From Psoroptes ovis (Eukaryota > Arthropoda > Arachnida > Sarcoptiformes > Psoroptidae): a stretch of DNA of 64,000 nucleotides. A model generated the notes under the pieces. The model did not search any database, was not told the DNA's origin, and worked only from the letters and a program-made list of their open reading frames with translations. Position numbers and translations under genes: made by a program. Positions 24,996-37,073 of the stretch are shown one piece after another. The number at the start of each line of letters is the position of its first letter. Position 1 is the first letter of the stretch. Location of the stretch: assembly GCA_002943765.1 (NCBI GenBank), contig PQWQ01000010.1, positions 684,501 through 748,500 of the forward strand, given 5' to 3'.

Positions 24996-25077
24996 TTAGC
25001 TTGTACGAAAAGTTTTTGCCGATTTATCATTTGAAAAACATTTGAAAATCGGCCAAAAAAATTTTCGGACAATCCAA
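24996..25077. mobile_element. Mariner-type MITE copy, diverged group R
   Basis: TTAGCTTGTACGAAAAG left arm and TTCGGACAATCCAA right arm; the spacer is diverged. Confidence 0.8.
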
Positions 25078-25641
25078 TACAATTATACCACAGTGAAACA
25101 TGGAAAATGTGTCATTTTCCACTTAATATTTACATTTTATTTTCTATTTTTCACTCACCTTAAACATTCAAAACATGTTCATTGGTCCAAAATTTTTTGG
25201 TGAATCTTCATTGTATTCTTGTTTATTTTGATCAACACCAAGTCCATGTTCCATAGGTTTCATTGTGTTTTGTTTTGTATTTGGTTTTCTTGGCCATTTT
25301 CGGTTCGTGTATCATGAATAATTGATCACCGAACAACCAAACAAACAAATGAAAATTTTATTTCTTCCATTATTCCATCATTCGAAAGCCCCGAACTACA
25401 GTATTATTCTGTCATTGAATTCAATTGAATTCACTGATTCACATCATACACATACACACGATTCATTTACACATGTATGGACCGGAATTTTTTCGTTTGT
25501 TTTTTGAAAAAATCATAAAATAATTGGTAAATTGTTTTGTGGGGAATCTTTATTTGAAATTCACTTGTATCATTGTTCGGTTTTGGTTTGGTTTTGGTTT
25601 ATTTTCATTCGAAATTCTTCAATTGTTCAAATATTGAAATA

Positions 25642-25730
25642 TTAGATTGTCCGAAAAGTTCTGGCCGATTTTCATTAATAACTCTATCGATTAAGCGGAA
25701 TAAACTTTTCGGACAACCTATATATTAGGA
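25642..25730. mobile_element. Mariner-type MITE copy, spacer group S
   Basis: TTAGATTGTCCGAAAAG arm. The spacer ACTCTATCGATTAAGC defines group S. Confidence 0.84.
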
Positions 25731-25937
25731 AAAATATAATCAACAAAATGTTCAAATGATCAATTGAATAATAATAACAACAAAAACAACATTTATTTTG
25801 ATTATAATTCAGTGATCATTACTGTTATTATTACCATTATTATGATTAATAATGAAGCTATAAATACTCGAATAAATAAATAAATCAACATGAGCAATGA
25901 ATTATAATCAAAATAATGGTAAATAACAATAATAATA

Positions 25938-26020
25938 TTAGGTTGTCCGAAAAGTTCTAGCCGATTTTCATGAACAACTCTATGGGATAAAGCCGAATGA
26001 ACTTTTCGGACATTTGTCTA
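25938..26020. mobile_element. Mariner-type MITE copy, spacer group S
   Basis: TTAGGTTGTCCGAAAAG arm, ACTCTATGGGATAAAGCC spacer; the right end ends TTCGGACATTTG and is damaged. Confidence 0.82.
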
Positions 26021-26997
26021 TTAATAATAGCAACAACAGTATCAATTATGGATTAGTACTAGAAATCAATTTACATAATACAAACATACATTTGTTTACA
26101 TGTTTCAAGTGTTTCAAGTTGTTTTTGGGGTTGTTCATTTCATTTGTTCGATATTTGGACTTTCGAATACTTTTGGAAATCGGAATGGTGGATCGCCATT
26201 GATGATCAGACAGACTGCATTCGACCATTCCTGAATCACATTATTCAATACGACCATTTGAAATTTTGATTCATTTTAAAGCATTTTATGAAACAATTGA
26301 ATGTGATTTTTCAAAAACAATTGAAGATATAGATTACCGATGGCCAAATAATGGCCATTAATGGCCATTATTTTTTCACAAAGAAATGATCATTACGATT
26401 GTTACAATTATTATGTCGATGATGATGATGGACAAGTGAATCATGATTAAACATTGATGAATGTACCATTTTGGCCAATTCTGGCAAAATGGCATTCGGC
26501 TATTCCCATTCATTTTCAATGGTGAAAATTTCAATGAAATTTTCATTATTTCAAAATTTTCATTTTTGAAAATTCTTCCTTCGAAATGTTTCCACGATTC
26601 ACCATAAAAGTCCATTGAAATTCGCCATAAAAATGTTCCCCACAAAACGATCCGACACAATTCTTATCATTCCGATAAAACAATTGTGAATCGAAGTGAA
26701 TTCATTGGTCATCATTGTTATTATTATTGTTTTATTGATTTGAAATTCTTCAATTTTTTCAAAATTTCAAAATTTTTCAATCGTTTTCATCTTGCATTGA
26801 AAATGAATACAAAACCATTGTGTTTCTATGGACAAAGTATATGAAGAACTTGATAATCAATGAATTTCTTAAAATCCTTCGAAAAAATACTTCAAAAAAT
26901 AAACGATAAAAATAAATCATTAATGATTATTGTTTCGTATAATAATAATTGATGATAATAATGGATAATAATTTGGTCACATTGTATCTGCATTTGA

Positions 26998-27076
26998 TAA
27001 TTGTCCCATAAGTTTTTGCCGTTTTTTAAATTCATTTTTCATTTGAAAAACGGCAAAAACTTATGGGACAACCTAA
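26998..27076. mobile_element. Mariner-type MITE copy, truncated left end
   Basis: The left end lacks TTAGG and starts ATAATTGTCCCATAAG. The right arm ATGGGACAACCTAA is intact. Confidence 0.82.
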
Positions 27077-27820
27077 TATATTTGATAATTGTATAGCTTT
27101 GATTTGATTCAATTTTTTCGTTTTTCATTTTGACACCATTTCAAAGAAAATTTTTCAAAGAAAAGAAATTTTTCACACATTCGAATCCTCCACACATTTT
27201 CTCGGTACAAGTCCATTTCACGCGGCGAGAGAGAATCAAGAATTTTCGGGCGCCTCGAACAAAGGCGCCAATTATCGCTTTGAGTTGTTCAAAGGACCAA
27301 AGAGACGATGATGATGATCATCTGCGATATGATCATACGATCGAAGCCTGATATCATTCGAAAGAGAATAATGATCTCAAAATTGAATCAAACGAGCTGT
27401 GTGGAGAGAGAGATGGAGGAGCGAAACTTTTCAAAAAAAAACTTTTTTCTCCAAAATTGAAAATAGTCCTTAATTGTCGATGTAAGACATTTTTTATCAT
27501 TGAATTTCTTGAAATTTTCAAGAATTTCATCTCTCTTTTGAATGAATCAATGTTTTCAAAGCACCGAATCGCGGAAAAAAAATCCATGATTCATTAATTT
27601 TTTTCTCCGTTTTTGTTCAGTAATGGTGTTCACACACAATGGCAAATATTAGATAAGAAAAACTTCGAAGAAAAATCGATCAATCGATTTGCCATTCGGC
27701 GATGACAGAAATGTTTTCTGGAGAAATCGAAAGAAATTGAAATTTTTTTCCGAAAAATTTCCAGAAAATTTCTCCTCTTCATCCCCTTGAATAGCCCCAA
27801 TTTCATCTCGCTGATAACCA

Positions 27821-27880
27821 CCTCCACCCCCACGACCCCCATCCCGCCACCAGCACCATTACCACCCACCGCATTCCACC
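27821..27880 (-). other. G-rich strand segment, possible G-quadruplex
   Basis: The minus strand has closely spaced runs GGGATGGGGGTCGTGGGGG followed by GGAGG. This is unusual in an AT-rich region. No gene is tied to it. Confidence 0.4.
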
Positions 27881-29119
27881 AACGAGAACCGATATTTCAC
27901 CAGTCGAATATTCATATTTGAACCAACGATAATCAACGATAACCAAACAATGATAACCGAATGATAATAACCATGATAATAACCGGGTATTCAAGATTTT
28001 TAAAGAAGTTTCGGGTCCACTTTTCGACCGAAAAAAATGAATGAATGAATGATCATTACCATATTGTCTTTCGGCGAATCGACCAATGTAGATAATCGTG
28101 GACAAGATAATAATAATTCTGGGTCCATCATTTATTGGTACATCTTTCAATGTGACTTTGACAATGTGATTTTATGATGCAGCGAATCGAATCGAATCGA
28201 TTATTTTAATATTTTTTTTCCTTTCTTTGAATTTTCTTGAAGAAATTTTCCTGCCCCTTGAAATTTTCAAAATTTTCAAATATCAAAATCTTAAACCATA
28301 GATATGCATGAATGGTTTTCTCCAATAGAGTTTTGGAACCGATTGAATTTGTATCGATTTTTTCTGTGTTCCATTTTTCAATTTCTTAAGAATTTGAAAT
28401 AAAAATTCTCGTCCATTTCTCAAAATTTTCTTGGAATTTTCGTCCTCCTTGGGTCCTCCTTGGGCCTTCGTATCATCATTATTTAAAACAAACTTATCGG
28501 TGCATGCAAAAATTTCAGTTGAATTCAGCTTGATTCAATCATCAATTTCATTATTATATCTTTGAAAAATGTCGAATAGTCTTAGAGTCTAAGACTATTT
28601 TTTTTCGCCATTTCATTTAATGCACATTTCCCCTCCCCCCATTTGAAATGTATGAAATTCACACATTCATTATTTGATTTATTTAATATTATTCATTCTA
28701 TTTTATTTTCAAATTTTATTTCTTAAAAATCGTTCAAATAATTTAATGATAATAATAATTCTATGATGATGATGATAAAATAATAAATTTTTATTAATCG
28801 AAAATCTGTCAAAAAATAAGAAAATCATTAAACATTTTTCCAATTTTTTCCCATTTTTTTCTTAGAAATTTTAAAAATTTTAAGGAATTTCAAGATATTT
28901 GACTAAATTTTAAAGGAGTTTCCATGAAATTCCATGAATTTCCATCAATTTTCATTGAATTTTCATGATTCGCGATGAAAATTTATAGATTTCAATGAAT
29001 ATTCATTCGATTTCCATGGATAATCAATGAAAAATTCATAATTTTCTTCACGAAGATAATGATAGTATTCAATGAAATAATTTAATATTTCGCCACTAAT
29101 AATCAACGTTATCATCATA

Positions 29120-29199
29120 TTAGGTTGTCTCATAAGTTCTTGCTGATTTTCCGATGATTTTCTACGATATAACCGGCAAGAACTTATGGGACAACCCAA
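29120..29199. mobile_element. Mariner-type MITE copy, spacer group Q
   Basis: TTAGGTTGTCTCATAAG arm, CTACGATATAACCGG spacer, ATGGGACAACCCAA right end. Confidence 0.87.
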
Positions 29200-29898
29200 T
29201 ATTTTAAAGATAATAACCCATTATATCCATAATGTTACATTATTTAATAGTGAATCCTTTTGATTTCATCTCTAATATCTTTTTGAATATCTTTTCAAAA
29301 AAATATCGAAATGTTAATGGGCATTTTTTTAATATTAACACGTTCATTTTCGATCATCATCATCTTTAATCATCTTCATCTTGATTTCTCCATAGGAAAA
29401 TGAATGCATGATCTTATAATTTTGATTTTTGAAAATCTCATAAAAAAATCTCTCGAAGAAGAAAAATCAATAATCCTTTCGGTGCTTCATGATTCGATTA
29501 CAATCAAAATTGCTTGATATTTCATGGGCCTTTGAGCCTTATAGTCTATGAGCCTTAGAGTCTAAATTACTTGCAATTTGATCCTTTTCTTTTGGCTTTT
29601 GTTCATGAAAATATTGCCCCTTAAAATACCAGTAAATGATCGGAATTTTTCCAGGATTCTTGGAAAAATTCCTCTGAAAAAGGCCTAGGACCTTGGAAAC
29701 CCTCAGCACACACACACAGATATCTTAGCTCACAGATATCTTATGTCTAATATCTTTCTTAAATTTCACCAAAAGAAAATGCTTTGAAAGAAAAGAAAAA
29801 GAAAAATATTTAATGATTAATAACGATTTTTTTCTTTTCTTTTCTCCGCTCTCCGATTGTTTCCTTTTACCATTTAAAAAATTTAATATCAAATACTA

Positions 29899-29981
29899 TT
29901 ATATTGTCCGAAAAGTTCATTCGGCTTAATCCGATAGAGTTGTTCATGAAAATCTGACCAAAATTTTTCGGGACAACCTAA
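29899..29981. mobile_element. Mariner-type MITE copy, group S reversed
   Basis: TTATATTGTCCGAAAAG arm, the spacer reads GGCTTAATCCGATAGAG, and the right end is GGGACAACCTAA. Confidence 0.82.
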
Positions 29982-30611
29982 TAATAATAATAATAATGTA
30001 TAGTCTTGAATTGAATAGAAAGGATAGGAAACCTTTCATTTTAGTGTTGAAATTATTTAAAAAAAAAAATTTCAAAAGAAAAAATTTTTCATTTCATAAT
30101 TCATTTTTCCCGCTTACACACACACAGATACAGTCTTTGATTATTATTTCTTTGATTAACTTTATTTGCGTCATTCATCAGTTTATTCACTGAATCCATT
30201 CATTGAATCCAACCATTGAATTCCAACAACGAATTCCAACCATTGAATTCCACAAAGCGAAATCTACGATATACAAGCTCGTTCATTCCCTATTCATTGT
30301 TGTATTATATCGCTAAAAACTATTATTATCATCATCAACCATCAACCATCATCAGCCGTTATTGTTTTCTGATTCATTCATGGTTCGTCGCCCATATTTT
30401 TTCAATTCTCTTTGATTGTTCATTCATTAAATATATGATGATATGATATGATGGCTGATGAAATTTGATGCCTACGGGACCATATAATTGAAAATTATTA
30501 TTATTAACATTAACATTTAATGAATGAATGGAATAAATGAAACAATTATTTTCTGCCTTTATTTCTATGTGTGTTTAATGTATCAAATATGATAGAAATA
30601 ATTTCATTTTA

Positions 30612-30694
30612 TTAGGTTGTCCCATAAGTTTTCGCCCGGTTATATCATAGAAAATCATTAAAAATTCGGCGAAAAACTTTACGGACAACCTAAC
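30612..30694. mobile_element. Mariner-type MITE copy with mixed arms
   Basis: Left arm is the CCCATAAG type, right arm the TACGGACAACCTAA type; the spacer is ATATCATAGAAAATC. Confidence 0.84.
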
Positions 30695-31098
30695 ATATAT
30701 ATTGAAACAATTATTCATTTATTTAAACAATTTACAGATTTTTATCATTCATTCATTCATTCATTTGTTGCCATTAATTTGAAAACATTGATTTAATCAT
30801 TATTTAATTTTTCTTCTCTTTTATAATCGTAATTAATTGTTTTATTAATTATTACTTTTCAAATTATTTAAAAGTCTAACAGCCATGTATTGAAAATGAT
30901 TTGCCATGTTAAATGATTTGATTTGATATAGCAATGTATGATAGCATGTAGCATAATGCAATTTTTGAGTGTAATCTATGGATGTTCATTGCGTTAGCCG
31001 AAGAAAATTTTCTTGCAAGAATGAAATGATTTAGCCATTCGCATCGTATGAGGCCTCTGGTATTGGTCGTTTGTATGATGATGATTGAAGCCTATGAC

Positions 31099-32495
31099 CT
31101 AACCCTTTGATTGCCGCAACAACATCAGTAAATTTTGTTGTTGTAATTCTTCTTTACGCAATAGTTCATATTCTAATTGCATTCTGTAATGAAAAAAGGG
31201 GGAGAAATGAAATGAATGAAATGAAAGGTCAAACCAATTCTGAAATTTCGAAAATTTTAAATAATAACTCGAATTCACTGCAATTTACTGAATAAGTGAA
31301 TTATATCTAATTATAACAATTTTTCAAAATTAAAATCATTGAAATAAACCAATAAAGAATGAAATAATGTAATAATATGAATGATTGAACCTAATATGAA
31401 ATATGTAATAACATAGACTAACCTTTCCAATTCAATCTTTTTTTCTCGTATCATATTACGAAATTGTTCACGTAATGAATCACGTTTCATTTCTAATGCT
31501 TTAATCAATGAACGAGAACCAATAGCCTTTTCAGAAGTATTTTTCCCCATTGAATTTGAATCATTTTTATGAGATTATTACGATTGGATTAAAGGAGAAA
31601 TGATTGAAAAAATGAAAATTAATATTAGAAATATATCAATAATGAAATTATTCAAATTAATGTTTGGATTTTTTTCTGCAATTTAAATAATGTAAAGCAA
31701 AAAACGATAAAATTGCCAGTAATTTCATATTTCAGAAAGTCCAGTCCATTTAAAGTTTTATAAATATTATATATTTTCCAAGTCTAAATATTAATCAAAC
31801 AATGATTTATTCAATGATTTATTGATGGCCAAAATTTTATTTGAAATAATGAAGTTTACGAGGTTAATAAAGAATAAATGGCACGGTGATTGGCAGAATT
31901 ACATGACATTTATGGGTCGAAAATACTTTTCAAAATGAAAATGTCTCGATATAATTTCTCATAGATTGAAACTATATTTATTATGAGCTTATTGTTCATA
32001 GTTATTTGATTTTTGTCAATAAAAATTGATGACAATCAATCAAAATTTAACGCTGCTTAAAGGTTCAACCCTTGAGAATCTATAATCTTAAGCTTATTGT
32101 TATTGAATCATTTAAGTGTGATATATGAGTCTAATTTCTCTGAAGCCATCACCATCACTTACCTTTATTTTTTCACTTTCAATTTTATCACGTATTTCAT
32201 TCAATGATTCAATGAAATTGGTTACAATTTTCTTGAAATCATCATTTTCTATGAGTAATTCAGTGAAAAAAAAACGGGCAGAAATAAGTGAAATATGAAT
32301 CAAATAATACAATGAAAATACAAATACTTTACTTTCAAAAAATAGCTGAATCAATTGCTGTAATTGTAATAATTTTTGCCATATTTCTGGCTGTAATAAA
32401 CGTATTTGTTGATCTTGTTGTTGTTGTTGATGATGATCAATATATAAAAGATTATCAAAATCACTATTATTGCTATCAATCATTGATGAAATCAT
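31099..32495 (-). CDS. IFT20: Intraflagellar transport protein 20 (IFT20), four exons
   Basis: IFT20 is a small coiled-coil subunit of the IFT-B complex that links Golgi vesicle sorting to cilium building. Exons in gene order are 32495-32333, 32248-32163, 31526-31423 and 31183-31099. They join in phase to give 145 residues (human IFT20 is 132). The match is clear along the whole coiled coil: RLLQPEIWQ, then KNDDFKKIVTNFIESLNEI, ESEKIKAIGSRSLIKALEMK, and LREQFRNMIREKKIELER. It ends MQLEYELLRKEELQQQN. The third exon uses the acceptor CTGAAAAG, so the upstream in-frame ATG at 31550 is not the start. The extra N-terminal residues include a Gln run. A possible AATAAA lies at 30846-30841. In mites the likely site of action is sensory cilia, by inference. 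Confidence 0.86.
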
Positions 32496-34729
32496 ATTTG
32501 TTGAATTTGATATTGAATCTTGTTTTCTTCTGAATTGAATAAAATATGAATGAATGATGATGAATCAATGAATCAACGATGAATTCTCTTGTTATTCGTG
32601 CTCGATTTGATATAAACAGATATAAATATTCGATATTATTCGGGTGTATTTATGTTTATTTATTTATTTAATCTATTCTCATTATTATGTATTATCGTTT
32701 CGATTATTTGTTGTTGCTGGGAGTCATGTGTTCATGACAGATAAAAATGAAAAAAAAACATTTATTCGTTTTGCAATTCGTTTGTTTGTCTATTTATTTG
32801 TTTGTTGTCATATAAATTCATAGACATATAACCATAGACTAATCATATTACCATAGAAACCAAAATGATCATATTAACTCTGTTCATTGTTGACTAGTTA
32901 TAGTCTGTATTCCAAAATTGAGATTTCAATGAATTTCATGATGAATCTATTCAATTTGTATTTGTTTCAATCGGTATTGCTCGATATACTCGATGTTGTC
33001 AAGCAATTATTGATAATAATTACAAATGAAATACAATAATGCATTGCTTTCGAAGCGCGAAAAAAAATTTGAATTTTTTACATATAGTAGCGGCATCTGT
33101 TGGCGAAAAAATTACACTAAAAGTTTTATATTTTTTCAACAATAGATGGCAGTGCTTTGAGATTTTGAATTTTGAAAATACATAAACTTGAATCAATCAA
33201 TCATCGATTTGAAAATTTAGAAAAATTTTTTCGACACATCATTGACATCAAAATCATCATCGACAATGGTAAAACAAATGATATTCATCAATCATATTCA
33301 TCAACCATATTCAAAAGCAACCTGCTGACCTGAAAATTTTTTTGTAATTCCTGATAATTTCGTATGTATGTGTGTAGTAGAAATATGAAATTTTCAACCG
33401 AAAAAAAAGCTTGAATAATTGTCCATCGAGAAATGAACAATGAGTTTGTACGATTTCTTTTGTGTCCGAATTTCCCCAAAGTTGAATGACCAGCAATATT
33501 GAATGAGATATTGATTGAATTCAGAGGTTATTATGATTATTAATTGTAAAGGTACCGAAAAGGTATTGATTACAACAATCGATTGGTGAAAAACTGGTGA
33601 AAAAATAAAAAAATCCAAAAACAAACAAACGAGTAAACATAATTGATTCGTTTCGCGATTAAATTGGATGAAATTCGATGAAATTCTTGACATTCATTAA
33701 TGAAATGGCAAATATTATCATTCAAAGGTGAAAAATCAACAAAATTCGACATGATAAACCAATGATTAAGAATGCGGAAGCCTAAAAAAAACCATTTACT
33801 CATAATCGAATAAGTGTACGGTTGTCCGGTTTTCAGAATGTACTTATAATTGTAATCGGTACGATACCCTCTAATATTGCTCAAAGGTATTATTCACCTG
33901 TATTAATCAAAATCAATGATTTCAAAATTTTGATTTCACAATTTTTTTCGAGCAGACAGGTGGAAAACAGGTATTTTCACGGCTTTACGAAATGGGAAAA
34001 TTTCCATTTTCGTTTTTTTTCGTTGGTCCAAATTTCAAACAAATCAAAGGTCATTTGGCCCCAGTGGTCCAGCTGGTATGATTCGAAAATCACCTGTTGA
34101 TTCATTGATCATCATTGGTTAAAGGTCAAGGTAATTTTTCAATGTTTTTTTTGTTTTCCCCGTAAATTTGTCTTAGTTTTAGAAAAAACTTTAAGACTTG
34201 AATCTTGAACTTGTATCGATGAACAAGCGTAGCGTATAAATATAGACATTATCGATTGATCTTGATCATGATCATCATCATCATCATTATTAATGGGCCA
34301 TCATCATCATCGACAACCAACAAACCAACCAAACCAAACCAACCAACCACCATTGATTTCGGTGGCCGCCAAACAATTCAAAAAATGGTAATTGAATGTT
34401 ATTTTTGGCAACAACCAACCAACCAACCAAACAAACAAACTAAAAAACTAACGATAATAATGTTATTTATTTCAATGATTTCATTTATTATTAAAGAACT
34501 TAATAATAATACTGATGAAAAATGAATTGAAAATATATAAAAATTGAAAAAATAACGGTCAAATATACAAACACACATACACCAACATCAATACACGAAC
34601 ACATGTATTATTGAATCAAACACCGATGACTCTTGTAGACGATGTTTTTCATTTGTTGTTGTTGATAATCTTTAATGATGATCAACAAGAACATTGAAAA
34701 ATGGTGAAAAATTGAAAAAAAAGAAATAC

Positions 34730-34802
34730 CTGTATCACATTCAATGGCAAAACATTGACCGCGAACACATTTCGTATTATTCGTACCACCAAAATGGTTC
34801 AT
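34730..34802 (-). CDS. Weak candidate: first exon of a small Cys-containing protein
   Basis: An ATG at 34802 opens MNHFGGTNNTKCVRGQCFAI, followed by ECDT, and ends at a good donor (ACAG|GTATTTC) in phase 1. Phase-compatible continuations exist at 34094, a short exon with stop, or at 33868 (YRTDYNYKYILKTGQPYTYS). I do not recognise a family. The base composition is slightly more GC-rich than its surroundings. It may be chance. Confidence 0.25.
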
Positions 34803-35354
34803 ATGATCAATTCAATTCAAAGGTATTCGTTGATTCAAAGATATTTTCGAAAATATTAAATGAAATATAAATGAAATTTCCAGTTTTTTAACGAAATTGT
34901 GGTCATCATCATCGTCATCGGCATCGTATCATCGAAGAACTATTTGGAAAAAAAATTATGTCAAGTGTTTGAATCCAGTTATTTTTAATTATTCACATTC
35001 GTATTAACCATTTGGTAAAATGAAATCATTTCTTGGCTGATCCGTAAAAATGATACGAAATGAAATTTATTTCGGTTTAATTTCGTTCAATTTCGTTCAT
35101 TTCATTTGTTTTTAATGTTGTTGGTTCATATTGAAATATTAACATATTTTTAATTTGGTTCATTCATTCATTTATTTATTTATTTATTTATTTATTTCAA
35201 TCAAAAATTAGTTTTTTTCCCGTTGATTATTATCATTATCATTAGATTCAATGTTCAATTTCAATGTATGTCAGTGTATTATCATAATAATAATAATGTA
35301 ATAATAAGCAGCAGCAGAGATCAATGCTTGGAAGACTAAGGTTTTTCTTAATTT

Positions 35355-35435
35355 GATGAGGTTGTCCAATAAGTTCTTGCCGTTTTTTGAATAAAAAAAA
35401 TTTAAAAAACAGCAAGAACTTATAGGACAACCCAA
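35355..35435. mobile_element. Mariner-type MITE copy, spacer group P, frayed left end
   Basis: GATGAGGTTGTCCAATAAG to ATAGGACAACCCAA. Confidence 0.82.
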
Positions 35436-36031
35436 TACTTTAAACAAATGGAGTACATCTGATATCATTTGGCTAGTTTGTTCGAGTATTATCTGTATTT
35501 ATCCAAAGAAAACTATTAAATCTATTAAGATGACCAATTGAATTCAATTCATTATCGTTTGTTTATTGTAATTGAATCAAATCTTTCGAAAAAAATGAAG
35601 AAATAGAGGAACATATGAAGATGGAGAAGACCTTTGAGAGTCTTTGGAGAAAAAACCTTAGCCTTAGCCTCAAAAAACAAAATTGAAAAAATCAAAATTG
35701 AAAAAAAACTCGATTACAACCTTACCAACCACCTTACCAACCACCATCTTATAACCTTAACCTGTGTATTATTCGAAGTGAATATCTTCTCTCTGGTATG
35801 TGTGTGTATGCATTTAAATACATTCAAATACATACAAATAACGGACTAACCGGTCAAGTTGTTTTTTTTTTGGTCATTTATTTTCATTTCATTCTCTTTC
35901 AATTACCTTGTCTTGCTTCTCTATTCTCTCTCTCTCGAGTCTTTGGCCTTTTGATAAATTGATAAATGATAATATTAATGTTAATACATGAACAAAGCTG
36001 TAAAAAGATGCTAAAAATAAATTGTAAAATA

Positions 36032-36112
36032 TTCATGTTGTCCGAAAAGTTTTTGCCGATTATATTGTATGAAATTATGAGAAAATCGGCAAGAACTTAT
36101 TGGACAACCTAA
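36032..36112. mobile_element. Mariner-type MITE copy, spacer group R, frayed left end
   Basis: TTCATGTTGTCCGAAAAG to TTGGACAACCTAA. Confidence 0.83.
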
Positions 36113-37073
36113 TATATGAAATTAACAAGACTTGAATGAATTCAATCATATAATACATTAATGATATAATATATGATGATGATGATGGTCGACCTGATAT
36201 TCTACATTTTTTTTTTCGACCAAACAAACAAAATGCTTTTTTCTGGTTGTTTGTTTCCATCAAAGACACAAAACGAAGAAGATCACCGCCTCATACATCA
36301 ATTATTAATTACAATCGTTGTTTGTTGTTGAGGTATCTTCAGGTAAAAAGAAAGAGTCTACCTTGATTCACCTCTGTGTATTTTACATACCTTAATACCT
36401 TGAATGTATCGATTGGATGGATGGATGAATGGTAAATGTATGTGTGTGCATGTGTGTACCGTTATGTCGAGTATCTTATAAGATGCAAGTGTCATCACTG
36501 AATAAATGTTTTGTTGGTCAAAAATTAAAAATTCAAATGTAAGAAAAAGCAAGAAAAAAATAAAAATAAAAATTTTCCACCCGAAAAATGAACAGTTTTC
36601 GTTTTGACGTCTTCAGTGCCAAAACTCATAGAGATTTTAATATTTGAAATTTGAAAAATTTTGAATTTTGAATTCAAATTCAATAATTTAAAAATCACCA
36701 CACAAAAAAATTCATTCAAAATCAATTATTAATAATAATTAAGTGATTATTTGAATTATTATTTTTCAATTTTTTTGATCTTCAATCTGGAAATCTTTTT
36801 GTAAAAAAAAATTAACATAAATTAAATTATTTGAAATTCAAATCGAATAATTCAATTCAAATTCAAATTTTCAAATTTTCAAATTGAATTGATTCATCAT
36901 CATCATCATTAAAATTTTGAAAAATAATAAATAAATAATTATAACCTTAAATTAAATAGATAAATAATTATAACCTTTTGTATTGATTCATCAATCGACA
37001 TCATCGTTCAATCATCATCAAGATTTGAATTAAATCAATTTAAAATTATTCAAATAATTCAAATAAATTAATA

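Larger units (their letters stand above)
21750..30840. other. Intergenic, repeat-rich, no supported gene
   Basis: About 9 kb with ten MITEs, one copy of the second palindromic family and simple repeats. A short GC-richer segment lies at 27,180-28,150. Open frames here are short and lack splice or family support. Confidence 0.6.
32540..37073. other. Mostly noncoding interval
   Basis: AT-rich sequence with two MITEs and CCAA/TTGG-type simple repeats near 34,320-34,440. One weak candidate exon lies at 34,730-34,802 on the minus strand. Other open frames look like chance. Confidence 0.5.

Noticed and set aside
28060..28150. Minus-strand frame of 115 residues at 27,803-28,150
   Set aside because: It needs a non-ATG start, the plus strand is equally open, and the second half is G-rich low-complexity sequence. 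Kept only as a weak finding.
29120..29199. Short frames reading GCPISSCRF-type peptides at many sites
   Set aside because: The peptide is simply the MITE left arm read in one frame; it recurs wherever the palindrome occurs and is not a protein family.
33394..33884. Overlapping minus-strand frames of about 100 residues
   Set aside because: Hydrophobic, AT-driven composition, no splice logic across the full frame and no recognisable domain.
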